From NCBI GenBank assembly GCA_047637875.1, contig JBLJBH010000033.1, positions 1 through 36,599 on the forward strand: DNA of 36,599 nucleotides. Reading direction: 5' to 3'. The DNA is from UBA7396 sp047637875. Its GTDB lineage: Bacteria; Patescibacteriota; Gracilibacteria; BD1-5; UBA6164. The notes under the pieces are model-generated. The model was not told the origin of the DNA, searched no databases, and saw only the letters and a program-made list of their open reading frames with translations. A program made the translations under genes and the position numbers. Positions 8,246-19,039 of the stretch are shown here, in pieces (position 1 is the first letter of the stretch; every line of letters begins with the position of its first letter).

Positions 8246-9467
8246 AAAATTTTATTTCAAAAGTTGTAATTTTTTCATCTGAATTTACTTTTATTTTCCA
8301 ATTGTATACATCGCAAATTTTTTTTACAAGTGAAAGTCAAATACCAAATCATTCGCTATTTCTAGACTTTTCCCCTTTAAAAAATCTATTAAAAATATTA
8401 GGTAAATCCTCTTTTGAAATTCATACTCAAGTATTTGAAATAATTAATTTATTTTTATCTAAAATAATATTTATTTCTCAAAAATCTATATTATATTTAA
8501 TAGCATTTCTAAGTAAGTTTGAAAATAGTATATAAAAATAGTTTTTATTTGATTTTAACATAATGTTTTTATTGATTTTAAAATCAATTTTTAGCTTTTT
8601 CCCATCAATTATTTTTTTATATTCTGATAATATTTCTTCTATTTCTTTTTGTAAATTTAATTCATCTATTTCTCAAATACTATTAATATCTGAAATATTG
8701 GAAAGCTCTAAAATTAAATTATCAATTCTTTTTATTTCATTTATTGAACTATTTATTAAATCTTCTTCATAGTTTTTTGTGGCTTTTATAAGTTGTAAAT
8801 TTGAATTAATAACTGAAATTGGAGTTTTTAATTCATGATTTGCGTTATGAATAAAATCATTCATATCATTAAAAGTTTCTTCAACTGGTTTTAAAGTTTT
8901 TCATGCAAAATAAAATCAAATATAATAAAATATAAAAGAAAAAAACAATAACAATAAAGAAAAAAATAATAAATCTTTTAAATAGTTCTGAAATGGATAA
9001 GAAAATGAGTATATAAAAAGAGAATAATAATCATTTCAAATAAAAGTTTTATAAAAAGAATTTCCGTTTTTATTTAATATAACTCCTAAAGGTAGATTAG
9101 AAGTATCAAAAACAGCATCTAAATTTATATTTTCTTTAAGATTTTCATATATAATTTCTCCTTTTTTATCTAAAATAACAAAAGGAAATGATATTCTATC
9201 TCTTTGTAAAGGAATTCTCTGTCATCTTATTTTTTGTAACTCAAAAGTTCTATTAAAAAAATTATTTAAAAATACTTCTCCTTGTATTTCTTTCTGCTGT
9301 TCAAAACCAGATATAAAAGTAGAAAAAATTTGCTTTTCTAAATTTGAAATACTTAAAAATTTAAAAGAAAAATATATAAAAACCAAAATAAAAGGAACAA
9401 AAAAAATAATTAACGCAAACATTATTGCTAATTTAAATTTAGTATTTTTTAGATCTATTTTACTCAT
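8244..9467 (-). CDS. Sensor histidine kinase
   Basis: A 407-aa membrane kinase. TM1 lies at about residues 12-36, followed by an outside sensor region of about 125 residues and TM2 at about 163-187. HisKA has HNANHELKTPIS with the phosphorylated His at 211. The ATPase domain has the N box FSNLLRNAIKYN, G1 in ISNTGVGIS, the F box FFKGEKS and G2 FGIGLSLVKKICDVY. Glycines of G1 and G2 are mostly TGA codons. It starts 12 bases after the stop of the OmpR-type regulator and is its cognate partner. The outside domain has no motif I recognise. Context with the Spy/CpxP-like gene suggests envelope-stress sensing. Confidence 0.93.
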
Positions 9468-9479
9468 AAATTAAAATTA

Positions 9480-10145
9480 TTATTCATTTATTCTATATCA
9501 AACTCATTTTACAGTCTGAATTAACTCAGGATTTAGTTTTTTCCTTAAATATCATATATAAACATCTACTGTTTTTGAAAACATTATATCTCAAGCAAAT
9601 TCTCACCAAACTTTCTCATATAATTCTTGACGGGAAATAGTCTTTGAAATATTTTGGACAAGATATTTTAATAAATTAAATTCTAAAGGTGATAATTTAA
9701 TAATTTCATCTTTTTGTTTTAACTCTATTTTATCTAAATCAATTTTATAATTATTTCAAAAAGTAATTATATTTCATTTATTTTTAAAATTTCTTCTGTT
9801 AAGTGAATTTATTCTTGCTAAAAGTTCTTCAAAATCAAAAGGTTTTGTCATATAATCATCTGCTCATAAATTTAGTCAATCAACTATATCTTGTTTTTTA
9901 GAGTTTGATGTTAACATAATTATTTGATTATCTTTTTGTTTTTCTCTTATAGTTTTTAATATTTCAAGTCAATTCAAACTTGGTAAATTTATATCCAGAA
10001 TTATTACATCATAATGATTAGTCAGTACTTTATATAATCAATCTTTTCAATCTTGAGATGATTCACAAGTAATATTTTTCAAAGCTAAAAATCTAACTAT
10101 GTTTGCTGAAATCTGAACATTATCTTCTATTAAAAGTACTTTCAT
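9480..10145 (-). CDS. OmpR/PhoB-family response regulator
   Basis: A 221-aa protein: a receiver (E7-D8 pocket, phospho-acceptor D51 in IILDINLPSLNG, Thr in IMLTSN, Lys in DDYMTKPFDFEELLARI) followed by a winged-helix Trans_reg_C domain from about residue 125 (LSPLEFNLLKYL, then RQELYEKVWG and the recognition helix SKTVDVYIGYLRKKL). It is co-transcribed with the kinase. Upstream on the minus strand lies an AT-rich promoter region with TATAAT-like hexamers. Likely targets are itself and the adjacent Spy-like gene. Confidence 0.95.
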
Positions 10146-10204
10146 TTTTTATAATTATTATTAATATAGATTATATTATAATAAAATATTAAGAAATAGG
10201 TAAG

Positions 10205-10232
10205 AAAAAAACTAGATAAATCTAGTTTTTTT
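10205..10232. terminator. Terminator of the Spy-like gene
   Basis: AAAAAAACTAGA (10205-10216) pairs with TCTAGTTTTTTT (10221-10232) around TAAA. It separates the Spy-like gene from the two-component operon on the same strand. Confidence 0.8.
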
Positions 10233-10268
10233 CTTTTTAGTCTTTAAAAAATCTTTTTCCCAGTAATT

Positions 10269-10856
10269 CTAATTATTTCTTCAAAATCATTTTCATCATC
10301 TTTTTTTTGGCATTTGTGATTTAAATTCATCCAATTTTTTTTGTTCATCAGTTGTTAAAGTATCTCAATTTCTTTGTTTATTTATTAAGTTTTTAACTTC
10401 TTCCATTTCTTGTTTTTTTATTTTCATTTCAGCCCTTTGTTTAATTATTTCAGCTCTAATTTTTTCTTCATCTGAAGATAGTGTTTGACCAGAAAGTAAT
10501 TTATCAATTACGTTTTCATGAGATTCTATTTTTGCTTGTATTTCAAGTCTTTTAGATTCAAAAAATGCTTTTTTTTCATCATCAGTCATTGATTCCAATT
10601 TTGTTTTTTCTTCAGTAGTTAGTTCATTTATTTTAAAACTAAATCCATGAGAAAAATCTCACATTCATCACATCATAATTCATCTTCATTCCCCCATCAT
10701 TCATTTTTTTCAAAATCAAAAATCTACAATATTTTTTGAATTTAAATTTTGATCTTGATTATTTATGTTTCAAGTTGAAGAAGCTAAAGTAGCACCAGCT
10801 GCAACTATAGAAGTAGCTAATAGTGTTAAAACTATTGTTTTAGTATTTGAATTCAT
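10269..10856 (-). CDS. Spy/CpxP-like exported protein
   Basis: A 195-aa protein with an N-terminal signal peptide (TIVLTLLATSIVAAGATLA) and a Gly/Met-rich patch around residues 48-65 where most Gly are TGA. A long charged helical region follows with three LTxxE/Q-like turns: ELTTEEKTKLESM, LSSDEEKIRAEI and LTTDEQKKLDEF. These recall the LTxxQ motifs of the Spy/CpxP periplasmic chaperones. The tail is basic and Gly-rich and ends with TAG. It is likely an exported stress chaperone or a sensor-tuning protein for the two-component pair just downstream, as CpxP is for CpxA. The family link rests on motif style, not a profile match. Confidence 0.65.
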
Positions 10857-10943
10857 ATTTTTAAAATTAAATATTAAAAATTTATTTTTATTTTACTTGC
10901 AAATATAAGTTTAAAATTAAAAAGTAATATTACTAATTTTTAT

Positions 10944-10970
10944 TTTACTTTTTTAATAAAACATTATAAT
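10944..10970 (+). promoter_or_regulatory. Candidate promoter of a small RNA or leader
   Basis: TTTACT (10944-10949), 15 bases, TATAAT (10965-10970). It is followed by two hairpins and a T-run with no reading frame, so transcription would end near 11024. Confidence 0.4.
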
Positions 10971-10975
10971 AAAAC

Positions 10976-11024
10976 TGCAAATATCGTATGTTTGTAAAGT
11001 GTAATCCTCGAGGTTACATTTTTT
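10976..11024 (+). ncRNA. Possible ~50-nt small RNA or attenuator
   Basis: TGCAAATA (10976-10983) can pair with TATGTTTGTA (10987-10996) using G-U pairs. A second hairpin TGTAAT...GTTACA (11000-11018) with CCTCGAG in its loop is followed by six T, an intrinsic terminator. With the promoter at 10944-10970 this makes a tiny transcript. It could instead be a leader that attenuates the methyltransferase gene 94 bases downstream. It matches no riboswitch that I recognise. Confidence 0.4.
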
Positions 11025-11117
11025 ATTTTACATATGAGTATTAAGAATTAAGTAAGAAAAATTTGTATTTTATAAATGTTTTTTTATAATCTCGCATATT
11101 AAAAATAATTATATATT

Positions 11118-11657
11118 ATGCCTTTCAAAAGAAGAGTTTTAAAAAATTACTCAAATATATGAGCCATAACTCGTTCATCGAAATTTTTATATAAAAAAAT
11201 GGTTGAAACAATAGATTTTTCAAAAGATATTCATATAGTTGAGTTTTGACCTTGAGATGGAATTTTTACTGATGAATTATTAAAACAAACAACTCCTAAC
11301 TCTAAAATAACTATTTTTGAAATTGATGAATGATTTTGTAAAATGTTAAAAGAAAAATATAAAAATGAACCAAAAATAACAATTTATGACAAAAGTGCTT
11401 GTCATATAAAAGATATTTTTGAGAAAAATTCTGTTGATTTTGTATTAAGTAGTTTACCTCTAGCTTTTATTGATAAAAATATGGTTTGTGATATTTTATC
11501 AAAATCAAAATTCATACTAAAACCAGAATGAAAATTTTTACAATATCAATATTTCCTACAAAATAAAAATCAAATTAAACAATATTTTCCGAAAATGGAT
11601 TATAAATTTACACTTTTAAATTTTCCACCAGCTTTTGTTTATATTTGTCATAAATAA
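11118..11657 (+). CDS. SAM-dependent methyltransferase (phospholipid N-methyltransferase / KsgA-like fold)
   Basis: A 179-aa class I methyltransferase. The N-terminal FKRRVLKNYSNIGAITRSSKFL lead-in is followed by motif I VEFGPGDGIFTDELL (SAM loop; two Gly are TGA), the acidic end of beta-2 in IFEIDEGF, and motif IV VLSSLPLAF in place of the N/D-P-P-Y of rRNA dimethylases. Length and the SLPL motif match the PmtA-like phospholipid N-methyltransferase group better than KsgA (about 260 aa). The substrate is uncertain. The next gene, a VTT/DedA membrane protein, starts two bases after the stop, so a lipid-related job for both is plausible. Confidence 0.75.
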
Positions 11658-11659
11658 TC

Positions 11660-12304
11660 ATGCATAAAAAAACTAAAAAAATTTTTACAATTATTATTTT
11701 ATCACTATTTATAACATGAATAATAATTAGTTCATATTTATATTTTAGTTCTTTTGATTTTGAAAATTATTTTTGAAATTTAAACTTAAATATTTACTGA
11801 AAAATATTAATAGTTTTTATACTATATTTTTTTAGAAATTATCTACTTATCCCATCAACTATTTTAATACTTTTTGCTTGATTTTTTTTACAAAATTTTT
11901 GGATTACATTAATAGTAAGTATTATATGAGTAAGTATTTGAATTTGTCAGACTTATTTTGTTTGATATATTTTTTCAGAAGATTTAAAAAATAATAAAAA
12001 TTTTAAATTAATCTCAAAGTATAATTCAAAAATAAACAAAGATTGATTCAAAGTTATTTTTCTTTGATCATTTTTCCCAGTAATTCCTGTTGATATTTTA
12101 TATTACTCAGCATGATTTGTTAAATATAATTTTTTTAAAGCTTATTTAGCTTGAATATTATGAGAAATGCCTTTAATTATACTTTATGTGTATTTATGAA
12201 AACAAGCTCATAAATACAGTGATTATTTGATTTATATTGCTATTTGAATCTGATTATTATATTTATCTTACTTATCAATAAAAAAACTATTTTTAAAAAA
12301 ATAG
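11660..12304 (+). CDS. DedA/TVP38 (VTT-domain) membrane protein
   Basis: A 214-aa protein with five to six hydrophobic segments. The central GSFFPVIPVDILYYSAGFVK and AYLAGILGEMP form the VTT/SNARE-associated signature (F/G-x-x-R/F-x-x-P with re-entrant loops and a Gly-rich helix after it). The N-terminal re-entrant part is FFRNYLLIPSTILILFAG. Members of this family move or scramble phospholipid carriers such as undecaprenyl phosphate across the membrane. It is translationally close to the methyltransferase (two-base gap). It ends with TAG inside its own terminator. Confidence 0.8.
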
Positions 12305-12311
12305 TTTTTTT
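12281..12311 (+). terminator. Terminator overlapping the VTT gene stop
   Basis: AAAAAACTATTTT (12281-12293) pairs with AAAATAGTTTTTT (12298-12310). The TAG stop (12302-12304) lies in the second arm. Confidence 0.75.
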
Positions 12312-12317
12312 ATTTAA

Positions 12318-13202
12318 TTAAAATCTAAAATATTTTTCAGTCTCTTCTGGTGATAAATTATTGAATAATTTATTATAATAAACATTTATTAAATTAACTT
12401 TTCAATAATTTAAAACATAATATTCTAGAGTTTCTCAATGATCAAAATTCATTTCTAAACTCATTTCTTTAGTAATTGTTCAATTTATAAAACAAAATGC
12501 TAAAATATATTTTTGATATTCTGGGATATAATCTACATAGTTAGTATAACCTTTATTACTAGTTAAGTTATTATAAATTTCAAGTCATTTATAAGTTAAA
12601 ATTTCTCTGATTTTTTCTTTTACTTCTTTCTCTGAAATATATCAAAGATCCATATAAAGACTTAGAAATTTCATATCAGATCTAAGCTCATTTATATAAA
12701 AACTTATAGAATTTAATATATGTTTTGAAAAATCCCTAATATATAATTCTTTATCTTCTAATTTAACAAAATTAAAAGAACTAATTCAATATCATATATT
12801 ACAATAAGGATTTATTTCATTTTGAATTCTTACTCAAGCTTCAGAATAAAGATCAAAATGATTTACAGCATCAACATAAGGTAAAGTTCTTTTTAAATTT
12901 GAAACTAAAAGTTCAATGTTCTCTTCTCTTATTTTACTTTTTTGATCTTCTGACATATTTTCAAAAAATTTTGAAATAGCAAATTCTACATCTTTATCTG
13001 TCTTAAAATGTTTTTGAAAAATATCATCATCTAAAACTCAATTAAATCAGTCTATGATTATTTGAACAATACTTTTATTTTTAGAAATATTTCAACTTGT
13101 ATCAACATGAAGTGAATTTCTATTTAACCAAGATTTTGTAATATTTTTATCTCTACCTTCAACACTTAAAAATCATTTTTCTTTATTTCAAGATACTTGC
13201 AT
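12318..13202 (-). CDS. Unknown 294-aa cytoplasmic protein
   Basis: I do not recognise it. There is no signal peptide or membrane segment. It is acidic and mostly helical. Notable stretches are SIVQIIIDGFNGVLDDD near the N-terminus, KFFENMSEDQKSKIREEN, an aromatic Cys/Gly-containing piece NPYCNIGYGISSFNF near the middle, and NNLSPEETEKYF at the C-terminus. It is a single gene convergent with the VTT gene, and both ends meet at the terminator at 12281-12311. Nothing in the neighbourhood fixes its role. Confidence 0.75.
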
Positions 13203-13260
13203 AATTAATTATTTTAAAATATAAGAATTATTTATATTTAAAAATAAATTAAAGTCAATA

Positions 13261-16200
13261 TTATTTTACTCAATATTTTTTCTTAAATACTATGTAATAC
13301 AAACTTGGTAAAACTAAAAGTGTAAAAAGTGTAGAAACAGAAAGTCCAAATATTATTGAAAGTCATAAAGAAGTCCAAGTAGGATTACTGAGTGTAATTG
13401 GAATCATACCTAAAACTGTACAAACTGAAGTCAGTAAAACCGGTTCTAACCTACTCATTCAAGCATCAACAATTGCTTCTTTAAAAGGAATTTTTTCCTC
13501 TAAGTTTTGATTTATTTTATCAAAAAGAATGATTCAGTTTCTTACAACTATTCAAAATAAAGCTACAAGTCAAATAAGTCCTGGAAATGAAAGAGGTTGC
13601 ATAAATAAAGTCAATCCATAAAATACTCAAATCAAAGAAAGAGGAATTGTTACCATAACAAGAACAGCTTGTTTATATGAATCATAAAGTAAAACTAAAG
13701 TAGCAACTATAAAAATCATACCAAATAACATAGATACAAGTAAACTTTGTACTGATTTTGCATTTTCTTCATTAGCTCACCCAGTAATAAATTTATAACC
13801 TGTAGGAAGTTTATACCCTCAAGGGGCACCGAGGTAATTTGCCATTTTTTTATCAAATTCCGCTTTTAATAAAGCTCAGTTTGTTCATTTTTTTGCAGTT
13901 GCTGAAACAGTTACTACTCTTTCTCAATCTACTCTTGTAATAGAAAAAACAGAAGGTTTAAATTCTTGTGAAACAATATCTCTTAAACTAACTAATATTC
14001 CTCTATTATTTTTTATTTTCAAATCTTTTATTTTATCAAAAGTATCTACACTATTATTATCATACATAGTTCTTACGATAATCTCATCATCTCAAAGATA
14101 TATTTTTGTAGCTTGAGTTCCATCAATTACATTTCTAAGAAAACTAGCAACTTGAGGAAGAGAAAGATCATATAAAGCTAATTTTGTATTATCTAAAGCT
14201 AATTCAAATTCAAAAGGAAGTGGTTTTCTTGATGAACTAATATCTATAGCACCTGGAATAGTTCCAAGAGTATTTTTTACATCACGAGCAATTTTATCAA
14301 GTACCACAAAGTCATCTCAAGCAATTTTTAACTCGAAATCTCATCCAGCTGGAGGTCATGAAGATTGTTCTAAAACAGAGATTTTTGCTTGTTTAATAGA
14401 AGCAAATTTTCCTCTAAGTCTTTCTGCGATATCCATAGAATTTTCTTTTCTTCAATATTCTTCTTTTATCAGATTTACACTAATAGTTGCATAATTTTCA
14501 CTATTTGATGAACTTCCATCTCCACCTGATAAACTTCAAACAGAAGTAGAAAAACTATCTATTTCTTTTTCTTGTAATAAAATTTCTTCTACTCAAATAA
14601 CTAATTGAGATGTTACATCAAGTTTTGTTCCTGCTTCTAGTTCTATATTTATAGAAAAATTATCAGCATCTCATTTTGGGAAAAAATCACTTTTTAATAT
14701 TCAAGTTATTGGTAAAGCTAAAGCTGAAAAAAACAAAAGTAATGTTGCTAATAAAAATCTTTTTACTCTTTTATTCTCTGCAAGTAAATATTTTATTGCA
14801 TTTCCATATTTTCTTTCCAAATTATGAATAGAAATAAATCCATTATCAAGAGCTTTTTTTATAAATCATTTAAATCAAGTAATTTCGTCATGTTTTCCTA
14901 AATCTGTTTTTGAATCTCTTCCAGATAAGATAACAGCTAAAGCTGGATTGAGAGTTAAAGCTACAACTAAAGAAGCTAGTAGTGTAATAGTTATTACAAA
15001 AGGAATTGAAAATATAAATTTTCACATTATACCAGTCATAAATAACATAGAAGAAAACATCCAAACTACTGTTAAAGTAGTTGTTGTTAATACTTTTTTA
15101 TAATCTCTCATAACGAGAAGAGCCGCTTCTCTGGTGGTAAACTTCCCTGATTTTTTATACTGATTAATAGCTGAAATCACAACAATTGCATCATCAACCA
15201 AAAGTCAAAGCGATAAAATAAGAGCAAACATTGATAAAAAATTGAGTGTTTGATCAGCTATAGCCATAACTGTAAAAGTAATCAAAAATACTAGTGGTAC
15301 TGCAGTTCAAGCTACTAAAGCTTCTTTTGCTCAAATAATTAGAAATAAAGTAATAAATACCAATAATACTGTAATAATACCATCTCTTATCAAATGTGCT
15401 AAATCAAGTTTAATTCTCTCAGCTTGATCAACAATTGTTTTTATATTTAAATCTTTAGGTAATATTCATCTTTCTTGCATACTAGCTAAAGCTTCTTCTC
15501 ATTCTCACACCAAGTTTACGATAGATCCTCATTGTTTTTTTACTACTCAAAGAGTAACAGCTGAAAGTGGTTCTTTTCCAGAAACAGAAAGTCTTGAAAT
15601 GCTTGTAATTTTTTTAGGAGAAATTTTTACTTCTGCAATATCTTTTAAATACACAATTCAAGTATCACCAAGTTTTGTAATAACAATATTTTTCAATTTT
15701 TCTATATCATAAAATCTTCAATCAATATTAATAGAATGTTTATAAGATCAAATATCTATATCTCAAATAGGAAGTGTCATATTTGCTGTTTGTATTGCAG
15801 AATTTACACTTGAAAGAGATAAATCATATTGTTCTAGTTTTTTTGGATCAATAAATACTCAAAATTCTTTTTCCATTCATCCAGAAATATTTACTTCTGA
15901 AACAAGTGGATTTTTCTCAAGTTCTTCTTTTATGCTTTTAGCATAATCATATAAAGCAAATCAATCATAATCCCCTGAAATAGAAAATGTCCAAATAGGA
16001 GTATCATCAAATGAAACCTCTTTTACAAAGGGATCATTTGCATCTTCAGGAAGATCTGCTTTGGCTAAATCTACTTTATCTTTTAAATCAGCAATAGCTG
16101 TTTGAGTATCAACACTAGATAAAAACTGTACAGTGATAATTGAAGCTGAATTCATACTTGTTGAATTCATAGTATCAATTCATTTTACTTTCGTAATTTG

Positions 16201-16467
16201 TTTTTCAATTTTTTTTGTTACTAAATCTTCTACTGTTTCAGGGCTTGCTCACGGAAAAGTAGTTGAAATAAATGCCATTCAAATATCTACTTCAGGATTA
16301 GATTCAAGAGGAAGACTTTTAAGTCATAAAAAACCTGCAATAGTAATAACCATTATAACAAGCCAAGTGAATCTTGTTCTATCAATAAAAAACGACATCC
16401 AAGAATCATTTAATTTTTCATCAAATTCAAGCTTTTCTAAATATATTGATTCATTATGTTTTGACAT
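13261..16467 (-). CDS. RND-family efflux transporter (AcrB/MdtB-like)
   Basis: A 1068-aa full-length RND pump. TM1 (FTWLVIMVITIAGFLGL) is followed by the porter start GLKSLPLESNPEVDIG and the hydrophilic loop with TTFPGASPETVEDLV. The TM4 proton-relay pair lies in SLGLLVDDAIVV (the two Asp of AcrB D407/D408). The second half has another porter region and C-terminal TMs (GLVALFGIVVRNGIILFD, then LLTSVCTVLGMIPI). About 40 Gly are TGA. It uses the proton gradient to expel drugs or lipids. The membrane-fusion lipoprotein is encoded just upstream and the AbrB-like regulator before it. No TolC-like outer-membrane channel is present, which fits a cell without a classical outer membrane. Confidence 0.95.
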
Positions 16468-16494
16468 AAATTTATTAAATTAAAAAATATTGTC

Positions 16495-16540
16495 ATTCCT
16501 ATCTTGTTAGCAAATTGATAGATTTTCAACAAGCAGGAAT
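16495..16540. repeat. REP-like imperfect palindrome between pump genes
   Basis: ATTCCTATCTTGTT (16495-16508) pairs imperfectly with AACAAGCAGGAAT (16528-16540). With flanks it reads TGTCATTCC ... GGAATCT, the ends of the common GTCATTCC/GGAATC palindromic repeats of many bacteria. It lies in the 160-base gap between the fusion protein and the pump on the same transcript, where it could stabilise or reduce the downstream message. Nothing else is seen in this gap. Confidence 0.45.
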
Positions 16541-16627
16541 CTATTAACTATTTAAAGTTATTTATATATTTAAAAAATAATTTTGCTTTTCTAGAAATTC
16601 CCAAAAAATCAGGAATAAAAAAAGTAA

Positions 16628-18622
16628 TTATTTATTTTCTTCTACTTTATCTCAAACTGAAATATATAAAGCTCAACTTACTACCACTCTATCCCCTTCA
16701 TTTAATCAAGAATTAATTACTACCTCTGAACTATTACTTTCTCAAATTTCTACTTTTTTATCAACAATTAAACTTCAACTTCAAACCAAATAAACGCTAT
16801 AAGAATTGTTTGATCAAACTAAAAGAGCTGAAAAAGGAATTACTATTTTTTGTTCTCAAGCAGATTTTTTAAAATAAATATTTACATAATCTCATAAAAC
16901 AACAAAATTTTTAAATTCTTCATCTGAAAAACTAACCTCAACCTTAAACATTTTTGTATTCTCATCAGCTGAAGCTCAAACAACACTTAAAACTCAAGTT
17001 GCTGTATAATCATTTTTTTCAATTTTTACTTCATCTCAAACTTTTAAATATTTTATATTTTCAGCATTTACATCCAATTTTATAATTTTTTCTTTTGAAT
17101 TAGCTATTTTAAAAGCTGTAAATGATTGTGAAATAGCTTGTCATATTTCTACATTTTTTGACACAATAATACCATCAAAAGGAGCTTTAATATAAGCATT
17201 TTCAACTTGTTGATTTAAAGAGTTTTTTTGACCAGTTGCACTATCAAGTTGAGATTTTACTCAAGCAAGTGATGAATTATAATTTGCTTTTGCTGATTCA
17301 TATTGATTTTTAGCAATTTTTACAGTATTATCAGCTGATTCACGAGCTGATTTTATAGAACTAATAGTACTTTCAAGCTGAATTTTTGTTGTATTTTCTG
17401 TTGATGAAACACTATCAATAGAAGTATTTGAAGATGCTTTTGCATTATTTAAACTAGCTTTTGCTATTGAAATTGATTGATTTAAAGTTGCTCTTTGAGT
17501 ATCAAGACTTGTTTTTGTTGAAACAATAGTATTATCTAAATCATTTAATGAGTTATTTAATGAAGTTAAAGTTGATTTTAAATTTAATACCTGTGATTGA
17601 TATGTTTTTATAGTAGTTTTTAGAGAAATTAAAGTTGATTCAGAAAAAGTAGATGAAGTAATAGAATTATCTAAAACTCAAGTCATTTTATCAAATAAGC
17701 TAACCATTTTTTGAGTCAAATCAAGGGTTTGAGCATATAAATTTAAAGCTTCCTCATCAGACATTCATTGTTTATATTTTGATTTTAATGACAAAAAATT
17801 AGCATTTGCTGTTTGAAATAAATTTTCAGCTTCAGATTTTAATTTAGTATTTTTAGCTGAAAGATAAATTTCATAATTATCATTTGCGTTTTTATTTAAA
17901 TCTGTAACTCATAAAGTTGAATCAATTGTATACAAAGAAGAATCAATTGTAGCAACAGAACTATCAATAGCAACTTTTAAATTATTTACTAAAGATTTTT
18001 TCTTAACATCAAAAGTATTTAGAGTTTCGATATAATTTTTTTCAAAATTTTCTAAATTCAGTTCAGCACTTTTCAAACTTTCTTCTGCAAGAGAAATTGC
18101 AGTTGTTGTAGTTTTAGAAGTGTTATCTTTTTGAGTTTGAACTGCTTGAAGTTGAGCTTGAGCTAATTCAAGTTGTTTTTGAGTTGAAGAATAAGTATTA
18201 TCTCTTGAAATTAAAGCATTATCATATTGCAATTTTGCTGAATCAAGATTTTTTTCTAAAACTTCTTTTGTAGCTGAATAAACTGATAATGTATTATTAT
18301 AAGTATTTTGTGCATTATTTAAATTTATATCAGTCAAATTTGATGTTGTATCAATAGTTGCTAAAACATCTCCAGCTTTTACTTCATCTCAAATATTTAC
18401 ATTTACTTTATTAATAATTCAAGAAGTAAGTGGAGAAATATTTGTTTCAGTAACTGATGAAACTTTTCAAACAAGTTTTAAATCTTCTGAAAATATTTTT
18501 TTTGCAACAATTTGCGTTCAAACATATTTAGGTTTTACTTCGTCTGTTGATACAATTTCTTCATCTGAACAAGATGTAAGTAAAAATATCATGAGAAGAA
18601 AAATCGAGAATATTTTTTTCAT
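16628..18622 (-). CDS. Membrane-fusion (HlyD/MacA-like) lipoprotein with very long coiled coil
   Basis: A 664-aa periplasmic adaptor. The signal peptide ends in a lipobox (IFLLTSC then SDEE), so the N-terminal Cys is probably lipidated. The first half of the lipoyl domain is ISPLTSGIINKVNVNIGDEVKAGD. A helical hairpin of about 380 residues rich in Ala, Ser, Asn, Gln and Leu follows (ordinary adaptors have 60-150). The second lipoyl half is AYIKAPFDGIIVSKNVEMGQ, then the beta-barrel and membrane-proximal domain ending VGDKVEENK. It would link the RND pump downstream to the cell surface. The extra-long hairpin could span a thick wall in the absence of an outer-membrane channel. Confidence 0.92.
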
Positions 18623-18679
18623 ATTATATATTTAATAAATAAAAGAGTTTATTGTAATCTTTATAAAAATAAAATCAAA

Positions 18680-18904
18680 TTAATTTTCTAAAGTTATTCA
18701 TTCACTTTTTGCATATTCAAAAAGTTTTGTAATGTCTTCATTTTTTATTATAGCGACTGCTAAATCATCTTTTGTAATAATAGTTACCCTATCTCATGGG
18801 TTTAAATTTAATCTTTCCCTAGCTTCTTTGGGAATAACTATTTGTCATTTTGGTCAAATAGTTGTTGTTCAGTGAAGTCTCATTTTACAAGTTATATTTT
18901 TCAT
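18680..18904 (-). CDS. AbrB/SpoVT-family transcriptional regulator
   Basis: A 74-aa protein with the swapped-hairpin AbrB fold: TTTIGPKGQIVIPKEARERL, then NLNPGDRVTII, at residues 13-50. The conserved KGQIxIPKExRexLgl and GD turn are complete; both Gly of GPKG are TGA. The C-terminal tail (KNEDITKLFEYAKSEGITLEN) is likely the dimer or effector part. No toxin partner lies next to it, so it is more likely the operon's regulator than an antitoxin. It precedes the fusion protein by 57 bases and probably controls its own operon through the palindrome at 18936-18953. Confidence 0.9.
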
Positions 18905-18935
18905 TTTTTATTAGTAAAGTTATAAAAGTAAAAAA

Positions 18936-18953
18936 AGTTATACTAAAATAACT
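18936..18953. promoter_or_regulatory. Possible AbrB-type operator in divergent promoter region
   Basis: AGTTAT-ACTAAA-ATAACT is a perfect 6-bp inverted repeat 32 bases upstream of the AbrB-like start. It overlaps TATAACT hexamers (minus strand) that could be its -10. The same 135-base gap must drive the LytR-CpsA-Psr gene to the right. Confidence 0.35.
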
Positions 18954-19039
18954 ATATTTTTTAAAAAAGCAAATATTTTTATTTGAATTTTTTATTTTTT
19001 TTCATATAAATATGGAGCAAATTATAATTTTACAAAAAT

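Noticed and set aside
8302..8772. Two rightward open frames
   Set aside because: They lie antisense inside the histidine kinase ATPase region, which is intact on the other strand.
16133..16483. Rightward 116-codon open frame
   Set aside because: Antisense to the N-terminus of the RND pump; no independent support.
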